DNA of 64,000 nucleotides from Varibaculum massiliense (GTDB taxonomy: Bacteria > Actinomycetota > Actinomycetes > Actinomycetales > Actinomycetaceae), in contig NZ_FNWI01000004.1 in NCBI RefSeq assembly GCF_900106855.1, positions 1,674,001 through 1,738,000 of the forward strand. The letters are read 5' to 3'. The notes under the pieces were generated by a model. That model had not been told where the DNA came from and ran no database searches. It saw only the letters and a list, made by a program, of their open reading frames with translations. Below, one piece after another: positions 9,242 to 18,618 of the stretch (position 1 is the first letter of the stretch; every line of letters begins with the position of its first letter). The position numbers were made by a program, and so were the translations under genes.

Positions 9242-10000
9242 GTGGCCAATACAAAAGAAATTCAAAAGAGGCGAAGCTGGAATACCCTAGTCTTCGCCAA
9301 ACAGTGCATGGCCGTTACCGGCATCTTCTTTGTACTGTTTGTGTTAATGCATTCCTACGGGAACCTGAAGATTCTAGCGGGGGCGGATGCCTATAACGGT
9401 TACGCCCACCACCTACGGGTCTTCGGTGCCCCTATCCTGCCTTATGAAGGCTTGCTCTGGATTTTGCGCGTCCTGCTACTTGCATGCGTGATTATCCACA
9501 TGATTTGCGCCTTCTACCTCTGGCATCGCGCCAGCGTGGGGCGAGGCAGTGAGAAGTACGTAGTCAAACAGAACGTGGTTAACAACTATGCGACCCGCAC
9601 CGTACGTGTCGGCTCCGTGTTGCTAGTGCTGTTTATCTTGTTCCACATCTTCCACTTCACCACCAAGTGGGTGCAGATTGGTGCAGCTGATGCATACAGC
9701 TCTGCCACCTGCAAGGTAGATGGGGAAATGATTCCGGTTGCTCCTTGGAACATGATGGTAACCACGTTCTCGCCAGCTAACTGGTGGACGCTCATTATTT
9801 ACCTGGGTGCGGTGGCGATTGTGGCGCTGCACGTGGGGCACGGCGTATGGTCCGCCCTGCAAACTATGGGTTGGATTCGGGAAAACACCCATAAAGCGAC
9901 CGTTTATATTTCCGGGATTGTGGGACTAGCGCTGTTCGCCATGTTCGCCATCCCCCCGCTCTATTTGGTAATCACCAACCCCGCTCCGGTGGCGTGTTAG
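9242..10000 (+). CDS. sdhC: Succinate dehydrogenase cytochrome b558 subunit
   Basis: This is the single large membrane anchor (252 residues) of a b558-type succinate:quinone oxidoreductase, the class that has no separate SdhD. It has about five membrane segments. The haem-ligand histidines are in the family positions: MHSYGNLKI, AHHLRVFG, HMICAFYLW, FHIFHFTTKW and LHVGHGVWSALQ. The start is GTG. It is followed ten bases later by sdhA. No sdhD-like gene is present, which fits this class. Confidence 0.94.
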   Translation: MANTKEIQKRRSWNTLVFAKQCMAVTGIFFVLFVLMHSYGNLKILAGADAYNGYAHHLRVFGAPILPYEGLLWILRVLLLACVIIHMICAFYLWHRASVGRGSEKYVVKQNVVNNYATRTVRVGSVLLVLFILFHIFHFTTKWVQIGAADAYSSATCKVDGEMIPVAPWNMMVTTFSPANWWTLIIYLGAVAIVALHVGHGVWSALQTMGWIRENTHKATVYISGIVGLALFAMFAIPPLYLVITNPAPVAC

Positions 10001-10010
10001 TTAGGGAAGG

Positions 10011-12005
10011 ATGCGAAAAATGACTGAACAAGAAAATCTGGTTGACGGTCTTTACACCGTTGGCGAACCGATTGCTGACCAGAAGGCACCCCTAGATGTG
10101 CCGATTGAAAAATGCTGGAAACAGCGCCAGTTCAATGCAGCGCTGGTTAACCCAGCTAACCGCCGCAAGATTAAGATTATCGTGGTAGGCACCGGTCTGG
10201 CGGGGGGCGCCGCTGCCGCCTCGCTGGGCGAAATGGGCTACCACGTTGATGCTTTCTTCTACCAAGACTCTGCCCGCCGTGCACACTCGATTGCGGCTCA
10301 GGGTGGAATCAACGCGGCGAAGAATTATCGCAACGACAATGACTCTGACTACCGGCTGTTCTATGACACGGTCAAAGGCGGGGACTACCGGGCACGGGAA
10401 ACTAACGTTTACCGGCTAGCGGAAGTATCTGCCAATATTATTGACCAGTGTGTAGCTCAGGGGGTGCCTTTTGCTCGCGAATATGGCGGCCTGCTCGATA
10501 ACCGTTCTTTCGGTGGGGTGCAGGTATCCCGTACCTTCTATGCACGGGGTCAGACGGGGCAGCAGTTGCTGATTGGTGCCTACCAGGCACTTGAACGCCA
10601 GGTTAACGCCGGCACGGTAGTTTCTCACTCCCGTCATGAAATGGTGGAACTCATCGTTTCGGACGGTCGGGCGCGCGGGATTGTGGCTCGCAATATGGAG
10701 ACTGGTGAACTGGAAACTTTCACTGCCTCGATTGTTATTTTAGCTACCGGTGGTTATGGGAACGTTTTCTTCTTGTCCACCAACGCTATGGGCTGTAACG
10801 GTACTGCTGCTTGGCGTGCTCACCGTAAGGGTGCCTATTTTGCTAACCCTTGCTACACCCAGATTCACCCCACCTGTATTCCGCAGCATGGTGACCAGCA
10901 ATCCAAACTCACTTTGATGAGTGAATCCCTGCGTAATGATGGACGTATTTGGGTTCCCAAGAAGAAAGAGGATTGCAAGAAAGACCCGCGGGAAATCCCG
11001 GAGGAAGATCGCGACTACTACTTAGAGCGCATCTACCCCTCTTTCGGTAACCTGGTTCCGCGCGATATCGCTTCCCGGCAAGCCAAGAATATGTGTGACG
11101 AGGGTCGCGGGGTAGGTCCGGAAATCAACGGGGTTGCTCGCGGCGTTTACTTGGATTTCGCGGATGCGATTGAACGTATGGGCAAGGAAGCTGTGTCTGC
11201 CAAGTACGGCAACCTGTTCGATATGTATAAGCGGATTACCGATGACGATCCCTATGAGGTTCCGATGCGGATTTACCCGGCAGTGCACTACACCATGGGT
11301 GGGGTTTGGGTCGACTATGACCTAGAGACCACTATCCCGGGTCTGTATGTGGGCGGGGAAGCTAACTTCTCTGATCACGGCGCTAACCGCTTGGGTGCCT
11401 CGGCTTTGATGCAGGGGCTATCTGATGGTTATTTCGTGCTGCCGAACACGGTAAATGATTATCTGGCGCATACTTTGGATTGGAAAGATTTGCCGCAAGA
11501 CCATCCCGATGTTTTGGCCGCGAAACAGCAGGCGCAAGAACGTATCGATCGGATGATGGCGATTGAGGGTACGCGTTCGGTGGATTCCATCCACAAGGAA
11601 CTCGGTCACATCATGTGGGAGTACTGCGGTATGTCCCGTACCCGTGAGGGGTTGAAGAAAGCTATCGGTTTGATTCGAGAACTGCGTAAAGAGTTCTGGA
11701 CCAATGTGCGGATTCCAGGCAAGAAGAGCGGCGAGATGAACCAGTCGCTAGAGCGTGCCGGTCGCTTGGCTGACTTCCTAGAGCTGGGTGAGCTGATGTG
11801 TATCGATGCCCTGCATCGGGAAGAATCCTGTGGTGGTCACTTCCGGGAAGAACATCAAACTCCGGAAGGAGAGGCTCTGCGTGACGATGAAAACTTCATG
11901 TACGTAGCCGCCTGGGAATGGAAAGGCGAGAATCAGCCTCCTGTCCTGCACAAGGAGGATTTGATTTACAACAATATCGAGGTCAAGACAAGGAGCTACA
12001 AGTGA
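10011..12005 (+). CDS. sdhA: Succinate dehydrogenase / fumarate reductase flavoprotein
   Basis: This catalytic subunit oxidises succinate with covalently bound FAD. The dinucleotide loop [13 protein letters not shown] is near 60-72, and the flavinylation His is H92 in [14 protein letters not shown]. The active-site region [22 protein letters not shown] lies near residues 445-465. At 664 residues it matches the long flavoprotein of the b558-type group. A second Met at residue 4 is an alternative start. The stop overlaps the sdhB start by four bases. Confidence 0.96.
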   Translation: MRKMTEQENLVDGLYTVGEPIADQKAPLDVPIEKCWKQRQFNAALVNPANRRKIKIIVVGTGLAGGAAAASLGEMGYHVDAFFYQDSARRAHSIAAQGGINAAKNYRNDNDSDYRLFYDTVKGGDYRARETNVYRLAEVSANIIDQCVAQGVPFAREYGGLLDNRSFGGVQVSRTFYARGQTGQQLLIGAYQALERQVNAGTVVSHSRHEMVELIVSDGRARGIVARNMETGELETFTASIVILATGGYGNVFFLSTNAMGCNGTAAWRAHRKGAYFANPCYTQIHPTCIPQHGDQQSKLTLMSESLRNDGRIWVPKKKEDCKKDPREIPEEDRDYYLERIYPSFGNLVPRDIASRQAKNMCDEGRGVGPEINGVARGVYLDFADAIERMGKEAVSAKYGNLFDMYKRITDDDPYEVPMRIYPAVHYTMGGVWVDYDLETTIPGLYVGGEANFSDHGANRLGASALMQGLSDGYFVLPNTVNDYLAHTLDWKDLPQDHPDVLAAKQQAQERIDRMMAIEGTRSVDSIHKELGHIMWEYCGMSRTREGLKKAIGLIRELRKEFWTNVRIPGKKSGEMNQSLERAGRLADFLELGELMCIDALHREESCGGHFREEHQTPEGEALRDDENFMYVAAWEWKGENQPPVLHKEDLIYNNIEVKTRSYK

Positions 12006-12763
12006 ACATCACTTTGCGAATCTGGCGTCAGGCTGGCCCAGACGCCGAGGGAGCTATCCACGAATATCAGCTCCACGGAGTTAGCGAGGATTCCTCTTTC
12101 CTGGAAATGCTGGATATCCTCAACGAGGATCTATTTGCGCGCGGGGAAGAACCGGTCGCGTTCGACTCGGACTGCCGCGAGGGAATCTGCGGTATGTGCG
12201 GTCTGGTGATTAACGGGGTTCCGCATGGAAACCATTCCCCGGATCCGAAGGATAACACTACTACCTGCCAGCTACACATGCGTTCCTTTAAGGATGGGGA
12301 CACAATCACCATTGAGCCTTGGCGCTCAAAGGCGTTCCCGATTATTAAGGATTTGGTAGTTAACCGGAACGCTCTGGATCGGATTATTCAGGCGGGCGGT
12401 TACATTTCGGTTAATACCGGTGCGGCTCCGGATGCACATTCCACTCCGGTTCCCAAGAAGGATGCGGATCGGGCTTTCGAGGCCGCGGCCTGCATCGGTT
12501 GCGGGGCGTGTGTGGCTGCCTGCCCGAATGGTTCGGCAATGCTATTTACTTCTGCGAAAGTGACTCACCTGGGTCTGCTGCCGCAGGGTAAACCAGAGAA
12601 TCTGCGGCGGGTTACCCAGATGCTTAACCGGATGGGTGCCGAAGGCTTCGGTGGATGTACCAACTTCGGTGAATGTGCAGCAGTTTGCCCCAAGCAGGTT
12701 CCGCTGGACTTTATCGCGGTGCTAAACCGGCAGCTCGGCAAAGCTGTCCTCGCTGGAGTTTAA
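12002..12763 (+). CDS. sdhB: Succinate dehydrogenase iron-sulfur subunit
   Basis: This subunit carries electrons from FAD to the quinone site. The [2Fe-2S] cysteines are C58, C63, C66 and C89; the later [12 protein letters not shown] and [12 protein letters not shown] motifs bind the [4Fe-4S] and [3Fe-4S] clusters. The start chosen is the GTG at 12002, overlapping the sdhA stop (GTGA) and preceded by AAGGAG at 11990-11995. An open frame continues 28 codons upstream into sdhA but has no such support. The length is then 253 residues, typical of this class. Confidence 0.95.
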   Translation: MNITLRIWRQAGPDAEGAIHEYQLHGVSEDSSFLEMLDILNEDLFARGEEPVAFDSDCREGICGMCGLVINGVPHGNHSPDPKDNTTTCQLHMRSFKDGDTITIEPWRSKAFPIIKDLVVNRNALDRIIQAGGYISVNTGAAPDAHSTPVPKKDADRAFEAAACIGCGACVAACPNGSAMLFTSAKVTHLGLLPQGKPENLRRVTQMLNRMGAEGFGGCTNFGECAAVCPKQVPLDFIAVLNRQLGKAVLAGV

Positions 12764-12803
12764 ACCTGCACTAACCGGTTTAGAGCCGTTCTTTTGCATG
12801 GCC

Positions 12804-12848
12804 AAGGCGGGCTCGGAGACTATTCTCTGAGCCCGCCTTCCATTTTCT
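12804..12848 (+). terminator. Terminator of the sdhCAB operon
   Basis: Perfect 11-bp arms (AAGGCGGGCTC at 12804-12814 and GAGCCCGCCTT at 12829-12839) enclose a 14-base loop, followed by a T-containing tail. It lies 41 bases after the sdhB stop. Confidence 0.8.
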
Positions 12849-12922
12849 CAAGGATGAATAGGTGTCCCAGCTCAAAGGGTTATCGTTAGGTCGCCAATCC
12901 AGGGTGTGGGTAAAATAGGAAT

Positions 12923-14494
12923 ATGAGTGAACCGCTAATCCTGGGAATTGAGTCTACCTGCGACGAAACCGGCGTAGCACTGGTGCGCGGGGGGAAACTG
13001 CTGGCAGATCGCACTGCCACTTCTATGGATGAGCATGCTCGCTACGGGGGAATCATCCCCGAGATTGCTTCCCGCGCACACCTGGAATCTTTCCTGCCCA
13101 CTTTGCAGGCAGCCTGTGAAGAGGCCGGGGTAAAGTTGAACGAGGTCGACGCGATTGCCTGTGCGGCAGGACCGGGATTAGTAGGCTCGCTGACCGTGGG
13201 GATTTCCGCCGCAAAAGCCCTGGCACTGGCTTTAGATAAACCGCTGTACGGAGTGAACCACGTAATCGGACACCTGGCGGTAGATGCCCTGGTAGAGGGA
13301 GAGTTCCATCCGCCTTTTATTGGCTTGATTTGCTCTGGTGGACACTCCAACCTGGTACTGGTACGCGACCTCGCCAGTGATATTACCGAACTTGGCGGTA
13401 CCTTGGATGACGCCGCCGGGGAGGCCTTCGATAAAGTAGGCCGCCTGCTGGGTACCCCCTATCCAGGCGGTCCCCACGTAGACCGGCTGGCACAGGCAGG
13501 GGACAAGAAGGCTATTCGTTTCCCGCGGGGACTAGAGGCAGGTAAAGACAAGGAGCGCCACCGTTACGACTTTTCATTTTCGGGCCTAAAAACCGCGGTT
13601 GCCCGCTATATCGAGGGGTTAGAGGCCGCCGGGGAAAACATTAATCGGGAAAATATTTGCGCTGGTTTTTCCGAGGCAGTCAACGATTCTTTGACCAAGA
13701 AAGCGGTGCAGGCTGCTAAGGATTTTGATTGCCACGAGATTGTAGTAGGCGGCGGTTTTTCTGCGAACTCGCGTCTACGCGAACTCCTTGCCCAGAGAGC
13801 CGACTCGGCGGGAATCACCGTGCGGATTCCTCCGATTCGTTTTTGCACGGACAATGGCGCGCAGATCGCCGCCCTCGGGGAAGTGCTGGTGAAAGCGGGA
13901 ATGCCGCCCTCGCCCTCCAATTTTGGCCCCGATTCCCAGATGGCGCTTACCCAGATTTATATGACTCCCAGCCCGGAGGATGCGGAAAAACCGTCGGCTA
14001 AAACCAATATTCCCCAAGATAAGCAGGTAGATGTAGACAGCCTCTATCGAAAGGTGAAAGAAAACATGGCGAAATCATTTGACCAGATGCGTCCGGGACT
14101 TGAAAAGGCCGCTGACCGGATTAAACCCTTAGTAGAGCAAGGACGCGAATACGCGGAAGAAACTGTGGAGAAGGCGCGTCCTTACGTAGAACAGGCGGTA
14201 GAGAAGTCTCGCCCCTACGTCGAGCAAGCTGCAGAAAAAAGCCGCGAATACGCGGAAGAAACCATGGAGAAGGCCCGTCCTTACGTAGAACAGGCGGTAG
14301 AGAAGTCTCGCCCCTACGTCGAGCAAGCTGCAGAAAAAAGCCGCGAATACGCCGAACAGGCGGTAGAAAAAGGGATTGAATACGCCAAACAGGCTCAGCA
14401 ACGTCTGCAGGAGCGGGTGCAGGCGCAAAAAACTGACCCCAATGAGCCCTCGGTGACGGTGGAACCGCCCGATGATGTGGAGCCGCGTCTCTAA
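12923..14494 (+). CDS. tsaD: TsaD (t6A synthase) with a repetitive C-terminal extension
   Basis: TsaD transfers the threonylcarbamoyl group to A37 of tRNA. Residues 1 to about 347 are a full-length TsaD: ILGIESTCDETGVAL at the start, metal ligands H113 and H117 in NHVIGH, the glycine-rich loop at 276-281 and D310 in FCTDNGAQ. Family members normally end near here. About 170 further residues follow: a linker, then an amphipathic, charged 11-residue repeat (variants of YVEQAxEKSRP and YAEExxEKARP) to about residue 495, and an acidic tail ending VEPRL. The repeat resembles apolipoprotein- or LEA-like amphipathic helices. The frame is open with no frameshift, so this is one polypeptide. It stands alone behind the sdh terminator, away from tsaB and tsaE. 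Confidence 0.93.
   Translation: MSEPLILGIESTCDETGVALVRGGKLLADRTATSMDEHARYGGIIPEIASRAHLESFLPTLQAACEEAGVKLNEVDAIACAAGPGLVGSLTVGISAAKALALALDKPLYGVNHVIGHLAVDALVEGEFHPPFIGLICSGGHSNLVLVRDLASDITELGGTLDDAAGEAFDKVGRLLGTPYPGGPHVDRLAQAGDKKAIRFPRGLEAGKDKERHRYDFSFSGLKTAVARYIEGLEAAGENINRENICAGFSEAVNDSLTKKAVQAAKDFDCHEIVVGGGFSANSRLRELLAQRADSAGITVRIPPIRFCTDNGAQIAALGEVLVKAGMPPSPSNFGPDSQMALTQIYMTPSPEDAEKPSAKTNIPQDKQVDVDSLYRKVKENMAKSFDQMRPGLEKAADRIKPLVEQGREYAEETVEKARPYVEQAVEKSRPYVEQAAEKSREYAEETMEKARPYVEQAVEKSRPYVEQAAEKSREYAEQAVEKGIEYAKQAQQRLQERVQAQKTDPNEPSVTVEPPDDVEPRL
14144..14370 (+). repeat. 99-bp tandem repeat inside tsaD
   Basis: Two copies (14144-14242 and 14243-14341) differ at only three of 99 bases, and a partial third copy begins at 14342. 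Each copy encodes 33 residues, that is three 11-residue units. The near-identity, synonymous sites included, points to recent duplication, so copy number may vary between strains. Confidence 0.93.
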
Positions 14495-14495
14495 C

Positions 14496-14516
14496 GCGCC
14501 AATACTTTCTTGGCGC
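14496..14516. terminator. Weak hairpin between convergent tsaD and methyltransferase gene
   Basis: GCGCCA (14496-14501) pairs with TGGCGC (14511-14516) around a nine-base loop directly after the tsaD stop. The stem is short and there is no U-tract, so its role as a terminator is only suggested by position. Confidence 0.4.
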
Positions 14517-14546
14517 CTCTCAGGGAAAACCCCGGGCAGCGCCAGG

Positions 14547-15836
14547 CTAGTTAGCTTTTTCCAACACTAGACAGCGGTGCGCCCCGTCTATCCGGGTGAG
14601 CGCTACAGTTACGGTTCGCGGTGACCAATCCCGATTCCTCTTAGGCATTACCTTCTTTCGCCAAGTCGCAATGTCGAGGGCGACTCCGCGCTTAAGGATG
14701 TCCAGCCGCGTGGTCTGCTGGGAATGCAGGTAAGAGGTAATCGTTTTAGCTTTCAATGGCAGATTTTCTACTATTTGATAGCAGCTAAATGCTAAAGAGT
14801 CTTGGACAGTGGGGAGCTCATTTCCCGTCAGGTAGGCAATCCCGGTAGATACCGGTGCTGCCCCTAAGCGTTCGCACAGATCGGAAAGGATTCCAGCGCG
14901 AATAAGCGCTGGGTCGGGATCAAAAAGGAAACTGCCCAAGGTTGTTGCCGGGGGGACTTGCAGGTGGTTTTCCCCGGGATTGTGGGCAGTGGAACAACGA
15001 AAATGGGCTACCTGGTCGCCGTAGATAAGCAGCGCAGAACGTCCCGTACCCTCGGGAGCTAAGCCTGGCGAATAGAGGGCGCACTCCACCAGGTCGCCCT
15101 CTACGCTCACCCATTGTGCGTGATAGCCTGCGGGCAGGTAAGCCAAGTCAATCCCGGGCGCCATTTTCACGGCTAGATGAGGTGCGCGCTTTCCCCATTC
15201 CAGGACTTTCCCCAGGGGTGGTGACCAAGAATCGGGGGAGAGGGCGCGTCCGCTGGCGGCGCGGCGAGCGGGATCAATAAAGAGGGCGGGCAAAGTTTTC
15301 TGTGAGGCAATGTTTTCGGCGTTTTCGCAGAAAACTTTGGCGGTCGGTACGTCGGAGAGGTTGATTGCCGCGCAGGTGGCAGCCGCCGGGCTAATATCAA
15401 CTGCAGAAAAATCCTGGCAGGTGGGCGCTAGTTCCATAGCGTCAGCTCCAATTCCGCACCCGAGATCCATCAGGTTAGTGACCCCGGCGGCCGCAAACCG
15501 TTTCGCGCGCTGCGCGGCCACTATTTTTCGGGTAGCCTGCTCTAGTCCGTTGCGAGTAAAAAGTTTAGTTTGCGCTACCTCCCCCATTTTTTCCTGAGCT
15601 TTTTCCCGCAGTATCCACTGGGTCTGCAACGCTGCCGCCAGATTCGCTGGTTGGTGTTTACGTAGGTAATTGACGATATCTTTGTCCTCTGTAGGCGGAC
15701 GGTAAGGATATTCTTGTAGCAGCTGCCAGCCTTCCGGGGTGGTAAGAGCCGCGATCATGGGGTCTTCTGCAGGCGGCAACGAGTAGATTAACTGTTCCAT
15801 TTGCGTAAAGCTAAGCGGAATTTTTCCTGCTATCAT
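14547..15836 (-). CDS. Class I SAM-dependent methyltransferase, THUMP-like C-terminus
   Basis: The central part has the SAM-binding loop MDLGCGIGADAMELA (near residue 123) and the acidic FSAVDIS strand, so this is a Rossmann-fold methyltransferase. FIDPARR (near residue 190) is the family's catalytic-loop equivalent. Actinobacterial homologues of this size (429 residues) are annotated as THUMP-like-domain methyltransferases, which suggests an RNA substrate, but the substrate is not known. It is convergent with tsaD, and groES is divergent on the other side. Confidence 0.8.
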   Translation of the reverse strand: MIAGKIPLSFTQMEQLIYSLPPAEDPMIAALTTPEGWQLLQEYPYRPPTEDKDIVNYLRKHQPANLAAALQTQWILREKAQEKMGEVAQTKLFTRNGLEQATRKIVAAQRAKRFAAAGVTNLMDLGCGIGADAMELAPTCQDFSAVDISPAAATCAAINLSDVPTAKVFCENAENIASQKTLPALFIDPARRAASGRALSPDSWSPPLGKVLEWGKRAPHLAVKMAPGIDLAYLPAGYHAQWVSVEGDLVECALYSPGLAPEGTGRSALLIYGDQVAHFRCSTAHNPGENHLQVPPATTLGSFLFDPDPALIRAGILSDLCERLGAAPVSTGIAYLTGNELPTVQDSLAFSCYQIVENLPLKAKTITSYLHSQQTTRLDILKRGVALDIATWRKKVMPKRNRDWSPRTVTVALTRIDGAHRCLVLEKAN

Positions 15837-15943
15837 CAGTTTTCTCCACCCCCTATTGTTTTCAGTTTACCGATGATTTAGCGGCAGTTAGAGTAATGGC
15901 TTTGCTTACCTCAGGAAGGATTCGCCCAGGGCGTAAGGGAAAG

Positions 15944-15970
15944 CTGGCACTCAGCTTGATTGAGTGCCAG
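15944..15970 (+). promoter_or_regulatory. CIRCE element (HrcA operator)
   Basis: CTGGCACTC (15944-15952), nine bases, then GAGTGCCAG (15962-15970) is a perfect inverted repeat matching the CIRCE layout TTAGCACTC-N9-GAGTGCTAA, with two changed outer bases in each arm. It lies 130 bases before the groES start, so groES is predicted to be repressed by HrcA and induced by heat. Confidence 0.93.
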
Positions 15971-16099
15971 AATGGCCTTAAGCTAAATAGTGCATTTGGG
16001 GTCGCAAGGCTCCAGACCGTACCGGAAATCTGACAACCCGCGACGTCAAAGTTCCGGTGCTAAAACCGAAAATTTTGGAAAAAGAAAGGGAGGTCTGCA

Positions 16100-16396
16100 G
16101 TGTCAGTCTCCATTAAGCCGTTAGAAGATCGCGTCGTGATTCAGCAGGCAGAAGCGGAACAAAAGACCGCTTCGGGTCTGGTTATCCCCGACGCTGCCAA
16201 GGAAAAACCGCAGGAAGGCAAAGTAATCGCGGTGGGACCGGGTCGCGTTGATGACCAGGGTAACCGGGTTCCGATGGATGTTGCCGAGGGCGACAGCGTG
16301 ATCTACTCCAAGTATGGCGGTACCGAGGTTAAATACGGCGGGGAAGAATACTTGATTCTTTCCGCGCGTGACATTTTGGCTAAGGTCGAGCGCTAG
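16100..16396 (+). CDS. groES: Co-chaperonin GroES
   Basis: GroES is the 10-kDa heptameric lid of the chaperonin. The 98-residue sequence has all family landmarks: [12 protein letters not shown], the mobile loop with [16 protein letters not shown], and [26 protein letters not shown] at the end. A good GGGAGG precedes the GTG start. groEL is not adjacent: a terminator follows directly, so groES is monocistronic here and groEL must lie elsewhere. Confidence 0.97.
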   Translation: MSVSIKPLEDRVVIQQAEAEQKTASGLVIPDAAKEKPQEGKVIAVGPGRVDDQGNRVPMDVAEGDSVIYSKYGGTEVKYGGEEYLILSARDILAKVER

Positions 16397-16412
16397 ATAC
16401 TAGCGCTGGCTG

Positions 16413-16484
16413 GGCGAGATTATCTCGCCATCAAAATAGCCGTAAAGCAATTGGCGGGGTCGGATAAAACCGACCCCGCCTTTT
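16413..16484 (+). terminator. groES terminators (palindrome plus GC hairpin)
   Basis: First comes a palindrome (GGCGAGAT at 16413-16420, ATCTCGCC at 16422-16429). Then a classic hairpin follows: GGCGGGGTCG at 16453-16462, an eight-base AT-rich loop, CGACCCCGCC at 16471-16480 and a TTTT tail. The second is the stronger intrinsic terminator. Confidence 0.85.
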
Positions 16485-16529
16485 GCATATCTCTTCCTGC
16501 TGCCATTCCGGCAGCCATGTGGTGGTTAA

Positions 16530-16559
16530 AAAAGCTGGGGGCGAGATAATCTCGCCCCC
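16530..16559 (-). terminator. Terminator of the transaldolase gene
   Basis: On the minus strand an 11-bp-arm palindrome (16559-16549 with 16547-16537, one-base centre) is followed by a run of six T. Its core GGCGAGAT-N-ATCTCGCC is the same as in the palindrome after groES. Confidence 0.85.
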
Positions 16560-16597
16560 GACATAAAGCTATTTAGTTGTTATTTAGCGGCGTGGTA

Positions 16598-17686
16598 CTA
16601 CTTTTCTTTCGGCGCCGGTAAAATCACGTCGCGCACCAGTTCCTGCAGATCCGTGTTGGACTTGAGGAATCCGCGTAGAGTGCGCACGGTAGGCCCGAAG
16701 GTGTCGAACTCTTCTTCACTCATGCCATCGACCTCGTAAGCGCGGCGGAAATCTTCCACCTTCATCAAGGTTTCCATGATTTCGTCTGCTACTGGTACGT
16801 CAAAGCGCGGCTCGTACTGGTAGTCGGACTCCTGGATTCGCTTGGACCAAGCGAAAGGCGGAGAAATTACGATGTCGCCACCAACTAGCTCGGTGTACTG
16901 CATAGTGTTGCGGAAAGCTGCAACTAGCATACGAGAACGCAAGCCCCGCTTTTCGAACTCGGCAGCAGCCTTCTTGACGGCGGCGATTCCGCCCCATTCC
17001 AGGTGTCCCGGGTTGAGAACCAGCTTATCGCGGTTGGCGCAGATCTTCAGCCAGTCATCGAGACGGCCAACCATCAAGGTCACTACCGGACCCATCTTGG
17101 AAATGTCTTTGCCTTCAGCTTCGCGCCGTTTTAGGCCGCGTTCAATAGCTTCGCCCGAGCGGATTGCCTGGGGTACGGAGAAAGATACGGTTACGTTCAT
17201 GGATACGCCGCGGTAGGTGGCGTCCTCGATGGCTTCAATCCCGGTCTTGGTGGCGGGTACTTTCACCACGATGTTGGGAGCCATTTCGGAGAACTCTACT
17301 GCCTGGTCGGCTAGGGCCTTGGCGTTGCGGTAGTTAGCCGGATCGGTCTGCACCGAGAGGCGACCGTTGCGACCATTGGAAGCTTCGAATGCCGGTTCTA
17401 GCAGCTTGGCAGCTTCAATGGACATGTCTTTAACAGCCTGCCAACCGATTTCGGATTCGGTGGCGGTGGGCATGCTCTCGGCAATCTTTTTGATGCGAGG
17501 AGCCCAGATGTCTAGGTGCTTGGAAATAGTAGTGTAAGCGATGGTCGGGTTACAGGTCGCACCTACTCCGCCCCAAGAGATCGACTGACGTAGTTCTTCC
17601 AGATCGGAAGAGTCGTTCCACAGCGCGGTCTTCGAATTCTTGGCTGCATCTAGCAGGGGACCGGGGGTCATTTTAATCTCGGTCAT
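16598..17686 (-). CDS. Transaldolase-family protein
   Basis: This is a TIM-barrel class I aldolase of the transaldolase family. The start region ATCNPTIAYTTI matches the family's TxNPT motif, and K142 in NIVVKVPATKTGIEAI is the Schiff-base Lys. The ATG at 17686 is preceded by GAAGGAG six bases upstream; an open frame seven codons longer lacks a ribosome site. The 362-residue length and sequence are those of a distinct branch, so the substrate (sedoheptulose-7-phosphate/erythrose-4-phosphate or another keto sugar) is uncertain. It lies back to back with the myo-inositol cluster but is transcribed away from it, from its own promoter. Confidence 0.8.
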   Translation of the reverse strand: MTEIKMTPGPLLDAAKNSKTALWNDSSDLEELRQSISWGGVGATCNPTIAYTTISKHLDIWAPRIKKIAESMPTATESEIGWQAVKDMSIEAAKLLEPAFEASNGRNGRLSVQTDPANYRNAKALADQAVEFSEMAPNIVVKVPATKTGIEAIEDATYRGVSMNVTVSFSVPQAIRSGEAIERGLKRREAEGKDISKMGPVVTLMVGRLDDWLKICANRDKLVLNPGHLEWGGIAAVKKAAAEFEKRGLRSRMLVAAFRNTMQYTELVGGDIVISPPFAWSKRIQESDYQYEPRFDVPVADEIMETLMKVEDFRRAYEVDGMSEEEFDTFGPTVRTLRGFLKSNTDLQELVRDVILPAPKEK

Positions 17687-17738
17687 TGAGTCTCCTTCGT
17701 TCTTCAACGGGCACCGCCCTCGGTGCCGGTTCCCTTCC

Positions 17739-17767
17739 AGGTTAAAGGGAAAAAGCTACAGCGTCAA
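17739..17767 (-). promoter_or_regulatory. Probable promoter of the transaldolase gene
   Basis: On the minus strand TTGACG (17767-17762), a 17-base spacer and TAACCT (17744-17739) form a good sigma-70-type promoter 53 bases before the ATG. TTGAC is also one arm of a small inverted repeat, GTCAA-GACT-TTGAC (17763-17776). Confidence 0.6.
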
Positions 17768-17811
17768 GACTTTGACAGGACAATAGGGCAAAGAGGGGGT
17801 GAGCTTCGTCA

Positions 17812-18552
17812 CTAAAGGCTAATGGTGAACTTGTAGCGCGACGCGCGGTAAACGTGATCTCCGATTTCAATAGGCGTTCCTGATCGGTTGTAAGAAATGC
17901 GGCGCAGGGTCAAAATAGCTGCTCCCCGCGGTTCCTGTAGAGTTTCCGCCTCCTCGGTACGGGCTTTACGGGCAGAAATGGTTTGTTGGGCGCTGAAAAC
18001 TTCATCTCCATTGCGGCGTATCGCATCATATAGCCCCCCAGATCGCAGTTCTTTTTCGCTGGGCGCTACCTCTAATGGTAGATAGTTAGTCATAATCGCC
18101 AGAGGCTCGCCGTTGGCTAGCCGTAGGCGAACCACTTTGATTACCTTCGCGTCTTTATCGAGGCGTAAATCTGCCGAAACTTCCTCATCAGGAGAAACTT
18201 CCTCATAAGAAATTACCTCGGTAGTGGGCTTTTGTCCGGTTTGTTTGAGGTCATCGTAAAGGGAAGAAAGTCTTACTTGTCGATGAATTTCCTTGGGGGC
18301 AACAATGGTGCCGACTGCACGTTTACGCACGACTAGGCGCAGGTCAACCAGGGCCTGGAGGGCGCGGCGGGCAGTGGGGCGCGACACTCCCAGGCGTGAG
18401 GCCATAGACAGTTCGTCCTCGAGTTTTGCACCTGCCGGAATAGTACCGTCCAGGATCAGCTCCTTTATCGGTTCTGCAATCTGGTGGTAGAGGGGGACGG
18501 GGGAGTCGTGATCCAGCTCGATGTTGGTTACATAAGTTTTGGGGGTTGCCAT
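17812..18552 (-). CDS. GntR-family (HutC/UTRA) transcriptional regulator
   Basis: The N-terminal winged helix (about 15-85) has the GntR pattern IKELILDGTIPAGAKLEDELSMASRLGVSRPTARRAL. The C-terminal UTRA domain, which binds a small-molecule effector, ends with ISYNRSGTPIEIGDHVYRASRYKF. The length of 246 residues is typical. It is divergent from iolC, so the natural inference is a repressor of the inositol genes whose inducer would be an inositol catabolite. A long palindrome 45-66 bases upstream of its start is the likely operator. Confidence 0.88.
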   Translation of the reverse strand: MATPKTYVTNIELDHDSPVPLYHQIAEPIKELILDGTIPAGAKLEDELSMASRLGVSRPTARRALQALVDLRLVVRKRAVGTIVAPKEIHRQVRLSSLYDDLKQTGQKPTTEVISYEEVSPDEEVSADLRLDKDAKVIKVVRLRLANGEPLAIMTNYLPLEVAPSEKELRSGGLYDAIRRNGDEVFSAQQTISARKARTEEAETLQEPRGAAILTLRRISYNRSGTPIEIGDHVYRASRYKFTISL

Positions 18553-18596
18553 AACTAGCTCCTTCCAAATGGGGTGTTTGCGTAATTATAGCGCTC

Positions 18597-18618
18597 AATG
18601 TCATATAGGTATGACATT
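18597..18618. promoter_or_regulatory. Candidate GntR operator
   Basis: Perfect 9-bp arms AATGTCATA and TATGACATT flank TAGG. The inner GTCATA/TATGAC halves fit the general HutC-type spacing. It lies between gntR (start 18552) and iolC (start 18853), nearer gntR. I found no second copy closer to iolC. Confidence 0.65.

Noticed and set aside
14129-14428. Open minus-strand frame across the tsaD repeats
   Set aside because: It is a shadow of the repeat, Leu/Phe-rich by composition, with no ribosome site.
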